From Xanthobacter sp. NM-59 (GTDB lineage: Bacteria; Pseudomonadota; Alphaproteobacteria; Rhizobiales; Xanthobacteraceae): a DNA stretch of 64,000 bases. Positions 42,271-50,644 of the stretch are shown here, piece by piece; positions within the stretch are counted from its first letter, which is position 1; every line of letters starts with the position of its first letter. The notes under the pieces were generated by a model. It was not told where the DNA came from and did not search any database. It saw only the letters and a program-made list of their open reading frames with translations. A program made the translations under genes and the position numbers. The stretch is from NCBI RefSeq assembly GCF_021401125.1, contig NZ_JACBFQ010000004.1, forward strand, positions 1 to 64,000, given 5' to 3'.

Positions 42271-45200
42271 GTGTCCCTTTCCGCTGCCGATCCGCGCCCC
42301 CTCAACCTTCCCCAGAACCCCCGCGCGCGCCGCGCGCTGGTCCGCGATCTGCCCCTTGGTGTGCTCTCCCTCGCGCCGCTCTTCATGGCCATTTCCAGCG
42401 GTGCGGCGGTGGCGCAGACGGCCGTGCCGAGCTGCGCCGATGTCTCCGGTGGCGTGGCCTGCACCATCTCGGCGGGAACCTACACCGCCCCGGCGGCGGC
42501 GAGCGCGGGCGCGCTTTCGGTGGATGATTACGGCACCTTCACCCTCTCCATCGGGGACAGCACGGCCGCTGGCGTCTCCGCCAGCGCGCTGGGGGTCGCG
42601 GGCGCGGACTCCAGCTCCAGCCGCGCGAAGGATGGCAGTGCGGCGGGCTATCTCAGTCTGATCGCCCATGATTCCGGTGCCATCACCGTCACCGGGCAGG
42701 CCTCGTCATACGTCCCGATCTCCGCCCTGCTGGGCCAGGCCGTGGGCGGCAATGGCGGCCAGTATTCCGGCGACGACAATGCCTATGACGGTGGCAATGG
42801 CGGCAGCGCGCTGGGCGGTGTCTATGTCAGCAACTCCCAGGCCATCACCGCCCTCGGGGAGTTCCCGGGCGGCCTTGCCCTGGTGCTCGCGACCGCCACA
42901 GGCGGGGATGGCGGCAAGGGCGCAAGCGGCGGCTCGGGCGGCTTTGGCGGCACCGTGCAGCTGGAGAATTATGCGGCGGTCAATATTGGCAGCGCCACCT
43001 CGTTCGTCGCGGGGTCCACGGGCGGCAGTGTGGGCAGCGCTATCAGCGCCTTGCAGGCGTCCTCGTTCGGCGGATCTGCGGGCGAAAGCACGGCGAGCGA
43101 CGAGCGTTTCGGTGGCTCCGGCGGCCTCGCGAGCGTCTATAGCACCGCGCCGGTGAGCGTCTATTGGACCTGGCAGGGCGCCGGACCGGGCGTTGGCGAA
43201 TCCCAGCTCTATGGCGTGGTGGCCGGGTCCGAAGGCGGGGTGAGCTCAAACAAGGCCCAGAAGGGCTTTAATGGCGGGGCGGGTGGCAGCGCCTATGGCG
43301 CGGTTGTGACCCTCACCGCCGATGCTGACGTGACCGTGGTGGCGCAGAACACCGCAGGGGCCATCGCCTATGACGACACGGGCAAGCTGGCCAGCACCGC
43401 GCTGACCGGCGCGGCGGTGGCCGCCCTCTCCCAGGGCCGGGACGGCGGCCTGACCTATGGCAATGATGCGGCCGCCGGCGCTGGTGGCGACGCGGGCATC
43501 GGCGACACCCTCACCAGCGTGAGCATCACCGGCGCACAGGTGTCCGTTTCGGGCAATGCCATGGCCGGCGTGGAGGCGCGCAATGCGGGCGGCGCCGGCG
43601 GCACCGGCAATTCTAAGGACAATGATGGCGAGCCCTACGGCGGCAGCAAGACGGATGGCGGCGCGGGTGGCTCGGCGGGGGCCCTGTCGGTCAGCCTCTC
43701 CAATGGGACGACGATCACCGCCTCCGGCACCCTGGCGCCGGGCGTGGTGGCGGCGGCTATCGGCGGGGTGGGTGGCGACGGCGCGAGCTATTATGGCTGG
43801 AACTCCGACGCCGGCAATGGCTCGGCGGGCGGCAGCGCCGACGCGGTGACCGTGAGCCTGAGCAATACGTCCGTGGCCACCAATGGTGACTATTCGGCGG
43901 GCATCGTCGCCCTCTCCATCGGCGGCAATGGCGGCAATGGCGGCGACCGCAAGTCGGGCAATTCCGGCGATGCCGGCGGCGGCGGCAATGCGGGATCGGG
44001 CGGCTCCGTCACGGTGGAGCTCGGGGCGGGTTCCAGCGTCACCACCAACGGCTATTCGTCCGCCGGCGTGATCGCCTATTCCGCGGGCGGGTCCGGTGGC
44101 AATGGCGGCATTGGTGAGGTCAACATGACCGGCAGCCCGCGCAATGGTGGCAATGGCGGCAGTAGCGGCTTCGTCAGTGCAACGGTGGATGCCGGCGCCA
44201 CCATCACCACCCAGGGCGATGCCTCCGGGGGCCTCGTGGCCATCAGCATCAGCGGCTTTGGCGGCAATGGCAACACCGTCTCGAACGTCGGATCGAGTCA
44301 TGGCGGCGATGGCGGCACGGGCGGCCAGGCCGGCTCCACCGTCAATGGCGTGCTGACGGCGGTGGAGGCCGTGAACAACGGCGTCATCACCACCCTGGGC
44401 GACGATTCCGCCGCCATCCAGGCCGTGGCCGCCACCGGCGGCGGCGGTGGCGGCGGCCAGACCGGCGGCATCTTCTTCGTCTCGGCCGGTACGGGCGCGT
44501 CGGCCGGCGTGGTGGGCGAGGTGATCGCCACCAATTCCGCGACTGGCTCCCTCAGCACCAGCGGCATGGCCGCCGTCGGCATCCTGGCCCAGTCCATCTC
44601 TGGCGATGGCGGCAATGGCGGCAATCTGGACATGGCCAATACGGGCCTGGGCGGCTCCGCCGGCTTTGCCACCAATGGCGGCACCGTCCAGGTGACGAAC
44701 CTGGGCTCCATCCTCACCACGGGCTTCAACGGCATCGGCATCCTCGCCCAGAGCATCGGCGGCGGCGGCGGGGCCGGCGGCTCGGCGGACAATCTCGCCT
44801 CCATCGGCGGCGAGGGCGGCGGCGGTGGTGGGGGCGGCGCGGTGAACGTGAATGCGGGCGGCACCATCTCCACCGAGGGGGATCTGGCGGCCGCCATCCT
44901 CGCCCAGTCGGTGGGCGGCGGCGGCGGCGATGGCGGCAATGTCACCGCCACCTCGGTGGGCGTGAGCCTCGCCATTGGCGGGGTGGGCGGCGCCGGCGGG
45001 GCGGGCGGCGCCGTGACCCTCACCGGCACCGACCTTGCCATCAAGACCCTGGGATCGCAGTCGGTGGGCATTGTGGCGCAATCGGTGGGCGGCGGCGGCG
45101 GTGTCGGCGGCTCGGCGTTCGACATGACGGCCAGCGCGGGCTTCGGCGCCGCGGTGGCCGCGGGCGGGCAGGGCGGGGACGGCGGCAGCGCGGGCGCGGC

Positions 45201-48200
45201 AACCGTGAACCTCACGAAGACCACCATCGTGACCGCCGCGAGCGTGCAGGATGCCACCAATCCGGAAGACGCCGCCTATGGCACGGTGCTCGATCCGCTG
45301 GCCGTGGATTCCTATGGCGTGCTCGTGCAGTCCATCGGCGGCGGCGGCGGCCTGGGCGGCGCCTCGGCCGCGAAGGCCTTCGTGCAGGATGTGACCATTC
45401 CGGGGAGCGAGGGGCTTTCAGGCTTCGCGGTTTCCCTCACTTATTCGGCGGGCGGCGATGGCGGCGGGGGCGGCAATGGCGGCACCGCGACCCTCAATCT
45501 CGCCAGCGATGTCAGCATCCTGACCTATGGCAATGGGGCCCATGCGCTCATGGTGCAGTCCATTGGCGGGGGCGGCGGCACGGGTGGCGATTCATCGTCC
45601 AATTCCACCACCTTCGGCTTCAAGACCCTGTCGAAGGTGACGGGGCAGGCCAATTACAACGTGGATCTCACGCTCAATGTGGGTTCCAATGGCGGCACCA
45701 GCGGAAATGGCGGGACGGTGAACGTCACCCTGGGCGGAACCGATGGCGTGGCCGACGCGGACGCGGCGACCGATCCTGTGCAGATCGTTACCCTCGGGGA
45801 CGCGGCCTATGGCGTGCTCGCGCAGTCGCAGGGCGGGGGCGGCGGCAATGCGGGCAGCGGCTCGGGCTCCACCCAGAACGGCACCAGCGGCAGCACGGCG
45901 CTGAAGTTCGGGCTGACCCTCGGCGGGCAGGGGACGGGCGGCGGCACCGGCGGCGAGGTGAACGTGACCGCCTTCACCGGCACCTCCATCCAGACCTATG
46001 GCGATGGCGCCATCGGCATCCTCGCGGAAAGCACGGGCGGCGGCGGCGGCAATTCCGGCGGCGGCTCGTTCCAGCTCGGCCTGCCGAGCCTGGATGAGGT
46101 GGGCAAGGTCATCACCGGCTCCACCACCGGTTGGACAGTGGGCAAGCTCACCTCCTCCGTCACCATCCGGAATGGCAATACGGGCGGCGGCGGCGGCGAT
46201 GGCGGCACGGTCAATGTGGCCCTCACCGGCACCACGGTGACCACCAGCGCCGAGGGCGCCACCGGCATTTCCGCCATGAGCGTGGGCGGCGGCGGCGGCA
46301 AGGGCGGCTCGGCCGGCTCCTCGGGCTCCTCCGACAATCCCAACGTCATCGATGACCTGAAGGCGGACAAGAAGTTCGTGAGCGGCATCGCGAACTACAT
46401 GACCGATATCCTGAAGAAGGTTCAGGATGGGGCTGGCTGGTCGCAGGCCATGCGGGATTCCCTCAGCAATTTCCTGCCCTCCCTCAATATCTCCCTCTCC
46501 CTGGGCGGCGATGGGGGAACCGGCGGCAATGGCGGCACGGTGAAGGTCTCCCTGACCGACAGCACCGTCGCGACGCTGGATGATTATGCCTATGGGGTGT
46601 CGGCGCAGTCTGTCGGTGGCGGCGGTGGCGATGGCGGAGCGGCGGTGGCGGGCGGCTCGTCCGGCATTGGCAGCATCATGAAGCTCAATGCCAACATCGC
46701 CCTCGGCTCCACGGGCGGCGCCGCCGGCGATGGTGGCGCGGTGAGCGTGACCCTAGCGGATTCGGTCATCTCCACCGCCGGTTACGCCTCCTATGGCATC
46801 CTGGCGCAGAGCGTGGGCGGCGGCGGCGGCACGGCGGGATCGGCACAGACCAATTCCAGCGGCTATTTCTCCCTCGGCGCCAGCCGCAGCCTTACCGCCG
46901 CCGAAATGGGCAATGGCGGCAGCGTCACCCTGGCCTCGGCGAGCGGCAGCGGGCCCACCAGCATCACAACCGCCGGCGACGCCGCCATGGCCGTGTTCCT
47001 CCAGTCCATCGGCGGCGGTGGCGGCGTGGCGGGCGACGGCTTCACCCTGACGCCCGGCATCCTGCAATTCGGCGGAGACGTCTCCCTGTCTGCGGGTGGC
47101 TCCGGGGTGATCGGCGATGGCGGGGCGGTGACGTTCGATGCCGCGAACCTGCCCTATCTCACCATCGCGACCAGCGGGGCGAATGCCTATGGCATCCTGG
47201 CGCAGAGCATCGGCGGCGGTGGCGGCCTGGTGTTCCGCCAGGCGGGCAGCAGCACCAAAACCGGCGTTTACGAGCTCGGTGGCGCCACCGGTTATTCCAA
47301 TGGCGGCGCGGTCAGCGTGGCGCTGCATGACGACAGTTCAATCGCCACGTCGGGCGCGGGCGCGCACGCCATCTTCGCCCAGTCGGTGGGCGGCGGCGGC
47401 GGCATCGTCGGCTTTGCCGGCGGAACCACCACCATGAGCATGGCGACATCGCAGGATGGGCCCAATTTCGGTACTTCCGGCAATGGCGGCGATGTCACTG
47501 TCAACACCGGCAACAGCTCCATCACCACCACGGGCGCGAGCGCCTATGGCATCTTCGCCCAGAGCGTGGGCGCCGGCGGCGGCGTGAGGTCGAGCAATGA
47601 CGGGCTGTCCGTGATCGCGGGCTCGACCGGCGGAACCGGCTCCCTGGGCAGCGGCGGCAAGGTGACCATCACCGAAGGCGCGGGCGGGCTCATCTATACC
47701 ACCGGCGAAAACGCGGTGGGCATCTTCGCCCAGAGCGTCGGCCAGAATGGCTATAGCACCTCGTCGAGCGGCGGGGTCTCCATCAACGTGAATGGCAAGG
47801 TGATCGGCGGCTATGGCGAAGATGGCACCGCCATCTGGGTGGACTCCGACAGCACCACCAATTCCATCCTGATCTCGTCCACCGGCTTCCTCAGCGCCAC
47901 CTCCAACCTCGCCATCCGCTCCACCGGCGAGGGCATCACCAACGTGACCAATCATGGCGCGGTGGCGGGCAATTGGGATCTCACCGCGGGCAGCACCTTC
48001 TCCAACGGCGACGCTCTCGTGGCCACGGCGAAGAGCAGCAGCATGCCGACCTACGGCACCTTCACCAATGCCAGCGACGGCACGCTGGTCGCCGGCAGTG
48101 CCATGGCGGGCCATCTGGTGAATGACGGCACCCTGGTGCTGGGCGCATTGGAAAGCGATCGCACCACCCGCCTTTCCGGATCGCTCACCCAGGGCGAAAG

Positions 48201-49545
48201 CGGCGTCATCATCGCCAATGCTGACTTCGCCGCCGGCACCATCGACCTGTTGTCGGTGGGGGGCGATGCGGAGCTGAAGGGGCGGGTGGAGGTGGTGGCC
48301 TCCTCCCTGCTGCCGAACCGCAAGCTCACCTTCCTCGAGGTGGACGGTGTGGCGGTGGGCACGCTGGATGGCTCCACCAGCAACGTGTTCGACTATGTGG
48401 TCGACAAGTCCGGCAGCGCCTATTCGGTGATCGCCACCGCCGATTTCTCCAATTCGGGCGGCAGCCTCAACGCCATCGAGCAGCGGGTGGCGAACTATCT
48501 GCAGGGCATCTGGAACAGCGGTGGCAGCGGCTATGGCTCGGTGTTCGGCCACCTGTCCACCCTCGACAGCGGCCTTTATGCCAATGCGCTGTCCCAGCTC
48601 GGGGAGGGCACGGCCAATGCGCCGGCGGGCGAGAACATCGCGCTGGCCCAGCAGCATCTCGACCGGCTGATGAGCTGCCCGGTGTTCCAGGGCGAAACCG
48701 CCATCGTCACCCAGACGAGCTGCATGTGGGCCGTGGGCGCGGGGCAGAGCTTTGACCAGAGCGCCTTCGACGGGGCTGGCGGCTATGGCAGCACCACCTA
48801 CAGCTTCGCCATGGGCATGCAGAAGGAGGTGGCGTCCGGCTGGTTCCTGGGCCTCGCCGGCGGCTATGACGACAGCCGCATCAGCTCCGCCAACATGTCT
48901 ATCGACGGCAGCAGCGGCTGGGGTGGCGTGACGGTGAAGTACGAGACCGGGCCGTGGCTGTTCGCCGCCGCGCTCACCGGCTCCTATGGCAGCTTCGACG
49001 GCGAGCGTTCCATCTATCTCGGCACCATCGGCGGCATCGCCAAGGGCACCAACGATCTGTGGGGCTTCGGCGGGCGTGGGCGCATCGCCTATACGGTGGG
49101 CGCGGAGAGCTTCTATGCCCGTCCCTTCGTGGACCTGGACGTGCTCTACAACAGCATGTCCGGCTACACGGAAATGGGCGCCGGCGTGCTCGACCGCATG
49201 GTGGCGGGCAGTGACCAGTGGACCGGCCTTGCCACCCCCGGCGTCGAGGTGGGCGCGCGCATCAACCTCGATCCGGATTTCGTGCTGCGGGGCTATGCCC
49301 GGTTCGGGGGCACCTTCTCCACCACCGATTCCTGGACCTCCACCACCGCTTTGGTGGGCGCGCCTTTGGGGCTGGGCGGGCTCGACGTGGTGTTGCCGCT
49401 GGACACGGTCTATGGGCGGGTCGGCGCCGGCCTGGACCTTGCGGCGGTCAAGCACGGCATGAACCTGCGGGCGGAATATGAGGGCGCCTTCTCCGAGCAT
49501 ACTTCGCGCAACATGGGCACGCTGCGCTTCTCGGTGAACTTCTGA
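42271..49545 (+). CDS. Giant glycine-rich autotransporter (type Va) surface protein
   Basis: A 2424-residue protein. It has a long N-terminal signal (positive RARRALVRD, hydrophobic core, AVA cleavage site near residue 49), then a passenger of about 2,000 residues. The first third is rich in NGGNGGS-type repeats. From about residue 720 to 1820 there are some fifteen units built on AYGILAQSVGGGGG, predicted to form a beta-helix with glycine loops. The C-terminal autotransporter barrel (about 2150-2424) starts near TYSFAMGMQKEVASGWFLG and ends in Phe (LRFSVNF), the outer-membrane insertion signal. Two cysteines lie before the barrel (SCPVFQ, TSCMW). The start is GTG 42271 with CGGAG eight bases before. 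It is probably an adhesin or aggregation factor; no protease motif is evident. Confidence 0.88.
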   Translation: MSLSAADPRPLNLPQNPRARRALVRDLPLGVLSLAPLFMAISSGAAVAQTAVPSCADVSGGVACTISAGTYTAPAAASAGALSVDDYGTFTLSIGDSTAAGVSASALGVAGADSSSSRAKDGSAAGYLSLIAHDSGAITVTGQASSYVPISALLGQAVGGNGGQYSGDDNAYDGGNGGSALGGVYVSNSQAITALGEFPGGLALVLATATGGDGGKGASGGSGGFGGTVQLENYAAVNIGSATSFVAGSTGGSVGSAISALQASSFGGSAGESTASDERFGGSGGLASVYSTAPVSVYWTWQGAGPGVGESQLYGVVAGSEGGVSSNKAQKGFNGGAGGSAYGAVVTLTADADVTVVAQNTAGAIAYDDTGKLASTALTGAAVAALSQGRDGGLTYGNDAAAGAGGDAGIGDTLTSVSITGAQVSVSGNAMAGVEARNAGGAGGTGNSKDNDGEPYGGSKTDGGAGGSAGALSVSLSNGTTITASGTLAPGVVAAAIGGVGGDGASYYGWNSDAGNGSAGGSADAVTVSLSNTSVATNGDYSAGIVALSIGGNGGNGGDRKSGNSGDAGGGGNAGSGGSVTVELGAGSSVTTNGYSSAGVIAYSAGGSGGNGGIGEVNMTGSPRNGGNGGSSGFVSATVDAGATITTQGDASGGLVAISISGFGGNGNTVSNVGSSHGGDGGTGGQAGSTVNGVLTAVEAVNNGVITTLGDDSAAIQAVAATGGGGGGGQTGGIFFVSAGTGASAGVVGEVIATNSATGSLSTSGMAAVGILAQSISGDGGNGGNLDMANTGLGGSAGFATNGGTVQVTNLGSILTTGFNGIGILAQSIGGGGGAGGSADNLASIGGEGGGGGGGGAVNVNAGGTISTEGDLAAAILAQSVGGGGGDGGNVTATSVGVSLAIGGVGGAGGAGGAVTLTGTDLAIKTLGSQSVGIVAQSVGGGGGVGGSAFDMTASAGFGAAVAAGGQGGDGGSAGAATVNLTKTTIVTAASVQDATNPEDAAYGTVLDPLAVDSYGVLVQSIGGGGGLGGASAAKAFVQDVTIPGSEGLSGFAVSLTYSAGGDGGGGGNGGTATLNLASDVSILTYGNGAHALMVQSIGGGGGTGGDSSSNSTTFGFKTLSKVTGQANYNVDLTLNVGSNGGTSGNGGTVNVTLGGTDGVADADAATDPVQIVTLGDAAYGVLAQSQGGGGGNAGSGSGSTQNGTSGSTALKFGLTLGGQGTGGGTGGEVNVTAFTGTSIQTYGDGAIGILAESTGGGGGNSGGGSFQLGLPSLDEVGKVITGSTTGWTVGKLTSSVTIRNGNTGGGGGDGGTVNVALTGTTVTTSAEGATGISAMSVGGGGGKGGSAGSSGSSDNPNVIDDLKADKKFVSGIANYMTDILKKVQDGAGWSQAMRDSLSNFLPSLNISLSLGGDGGTGGNGGTVKVSLTDSTVATLDDYAYGVSAQSVGGGGGDGGAAVAGGSSGIGSIMKLNANIALGSTGGAAGDGGAVSVTLADSVISTAGYASYGILAQSVGGGGGTAGSAQTNSSGYFSLGASRSLTAAEMGNGGSVTLASASGSGPTSITTAGDAAMAVFLQSIGGGGGVAGDGFTLTPGILQFGGDVSLSAGGSGVIGDGGAVTFDAANLPYLTIATSGANAYGILAQSIGGGGGLVFRQAGSSTKTGVYELGGATGYSNGGAVSVALHDDSSIATSGAGAHAIFAQSVGGGGGIVGFAGGTTTMSMATSQDGPNFGTSGNGGDVTVNTGNSSITTTGASAYGIFAQSVGAGGGVRSSNDGLSVIAGSTGGTGSLGSGGKVTITEGAGGLIYTTGENAVGIFAQSVGQNGYSTSSSGGVSINVNGKVIGGYGEDGTAIWVDSDSTTNSILISSTGFLSATSNLAIRSTGEGITNVTNHGAVAGNWDLTAGSTFSNGDALVATAKSSSMPTYGTFTNASDGTLVAGSAMAGHLVNDGTLVLGALESDRTTRLSGSLTQGESGVIIANADFAAGTIDLLSVGGDAELKGRVEVVASSLLPNRKLTFLEVDGVAVGTLDGSTSNVFDYVVDKSGSAYSVIATADFSNSGGSLNAIEQRVANYLQGIWNSGGSGYGSVFGHLSTLDSGLYANALSQLGEGTANAPAGENIALAQQHLDRLMSCPVFQGETAIVTQTSCMWAVGAGQSFDQSAFDGAGGYGSTTYSFAMGMQKEVASGWFLGLAGGYDDSRISSANMSIDGSSGWGGVTVKYETGPWLFAAALTGSYGSFDGERSIYLGTIGGIAKGTNDLWGFGGRGRIAYTVGAESFYARPFVDLDVLYNSMSGYTEMGAGVLDRMVAGSDQWTGLATPGVEVGARINLDPDFVLRGYARFGGTFSTTDSWTSTTALVGAPLGLGGLDVVLPLDTVYGRVGAGLDLAAVKHGMNLRAEYEGAFSEHTSRNMGTLRFSVNF
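44431..47745 (+). repeat. Coding tandem-like repeats (SVGGGGG units) of the autotransporter
   Basis: About fifteen imperfect units, 60-100 codons apart, share the peptide S-[VI]-GGGGG preceded by AYG-[IV]-L-[AV]-Q. At DNA level they carry runs of GGC codons. Thirteen keep five or more glycines in a row; the last two are degenerate (VGAGGG, VGQNG). Such repeats make the gene prone to recombination and assembly error. Confidence 0.75.
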
Positions 49546-49569
49546 GGCGGGTTCAATACCTGTGAAGGA

Positions 49570-49591
49570 GGGGGCTTCGGCCCCCTTTTTT
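49570..49591 (+). terminator. Terminator after the autotransporter gene
   Basis: GGGGGC, a stable TTCG tetraloop and GCCCCC are followed by TTTTTT, 24 bp after the stop. A textbook intrinsic terminator. Confidence 0.92.
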
Positions 49592-49711
49592 CATGGGACG
49601 CCCATGGCCGATGAGCGGTCCCCATGGGCCCCGGGGTCAACCCCGCGTAGCGTTGCAGCGGACCGGATTGGCACCGGGAGAAGACCGGGGCCGAGGGTCC
49701 CGGCGGGGGCG

Positions 49712-50644
49712 TCAGCGGGCGGACAGGGCGCGCACGGCGGCGGCCGCCGCGGAGGCGCGATTTTCCACCCCGATCTTGGCGTAGATCTGCTCCAGGTGCT
49801 TGTTCACCGTGCGTGGCGAAAGGCCGAGGATCTCGGCGATGTCGCGGTTGGGCTTGCCGTGGGCGATCCAGCCCAGCACCTCGGCTTCGCGCGAGGTCAG
49901 GCCAAAGGCGCGGCGCAGCACGTCCTCGCTGCTCACGCGCTCCACCTCGGCCACGCGCAGAAGCAGCTCCTGGGGGCCCACCTGCCCCACATAGGAGAAG
50001 CTCAGGCGCGCGGTCCCCTCGGCATCGGTGAGGTTGATGGTGTCGGCGCCGCCAGCCACCGGGCCCGCGCGCATGGCCGCGAGCCAGGTGCGCACCGCCT
50101 CCGGCAGCAGATAGCCCTCGCCAGCCACGGTCTGCAGGTGCGTGCCGATGAGCCGGTTCGCTTGTGGCGTACTCCACAGCACGCGCCCGTCCAGCGACGC
50201 CGACATGAGGAAGCGGCCGGCGGCGTCGAGCGCCACCTGGGCGCTCTGGGTCTGGCGGGCATTGGCCAGATGCACCCGCATGCGGGCAATGATCTCATCC
50301 GGCACCACGGGCTTGGCCACGTAATCCACCCCGCCGGCATCGAGCCCGCGCACGATGTGCTCGGTTTCCGAAAGGCCCGTCATGAAGATGACGGGCACAT
50401 GGGCCAGCGCCTTGTCGGCCTTCAGCCGCCGGCAGGTTTCGAAGCCGTCGAGCCCGGGCATGACGGCGTCCATGAGGATCACGTCCGGGGTGATCTGCTG
50501 GACCAGGGTGAGGGCGTTGGCGCCCTCCGTGGCTACCAGCACCGTGACGCCCGCATCTTCGAGGGCGTCGGTGAGCAGGCTCAGGGTTTCGGGCGAATCG
50601 TCCACCACCAGGACGATGTCACGCCGTGTCGCGCTATGGATCAT
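49712..50644 (-). CDS. Response regulator with LuxR-type HTH
   Basis: A 310-residue regulator: a receiver domain (about 8-125) with D15-D16, phosphoacceptor D59 in DVILMDAVMPG and the Lys in DYVAKPV, then a PAS-like middle part (about 135-230) and a LuxR/NarL HTH (about 245-305) with FGLTSREAEVLGWIAHGKPNRDIAEILGLSPRTVNKHLEQIYAKIGV. ATG 50644 overlaps the end of the hybrid kinase gene by 11 bp, so the two are a cognate pair. It is a likely activator of the divergent urt-fmd operon; the 18-bp palindrome at 54300 is a candidate target. Confidence 0.85.
   Translation of the reverse strand: MIHSATRRDIVLVVDDSPETLSLLTDALEDAGVTVLVATEGANALTLVQQITPDVILMDAVMPGLDGFETCRRLKADKALAHVPVIFMTGLSETEHIVRGLDAGGVDYVAKPVVPDEIIARMRVHLANARQTQSAQVALDAAGRFLMSASLDGRVLWSTPQANRLIGTHLQTVAGEGYLLPEAVRTWLAAMRAGPVAGGADTINLTDAEGTARLSFSYVGQVGPQELLLRVAEVERVSSEDVLRRAFGLTSREAEVLGWIAHGKPNRDIAEILGLSPRTVNKHLEQIYAKIGVENRASAAAAAVRALSAR

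Noticed and set aside
43246-45081. Antisense open frame of 611 codons opposite the autotransporter repeats
   Set aside because: It is composed of the reverse of GGC-rich repeats, with Ala/Gly/His low complexity; the plus strand has signal, repeats and barrel in one frame.
44431-47745. CRISPR-like appearance of regularly spaced GGC-rich repeats
   Set aside because: Units are in frame, vary in length, encode SVGGGGG peptides and have no unique spacers or cas genes nearby.
47338-49500. Antisense open frame of 720 codons opposite the autotransporter
   Set aside because: It mirrors the high-GC codon structure of the plus-strand gene; its translation is His/Gly/Ala/Arg-rich without any domain, ribosome-binding site or continuity with family proteins.
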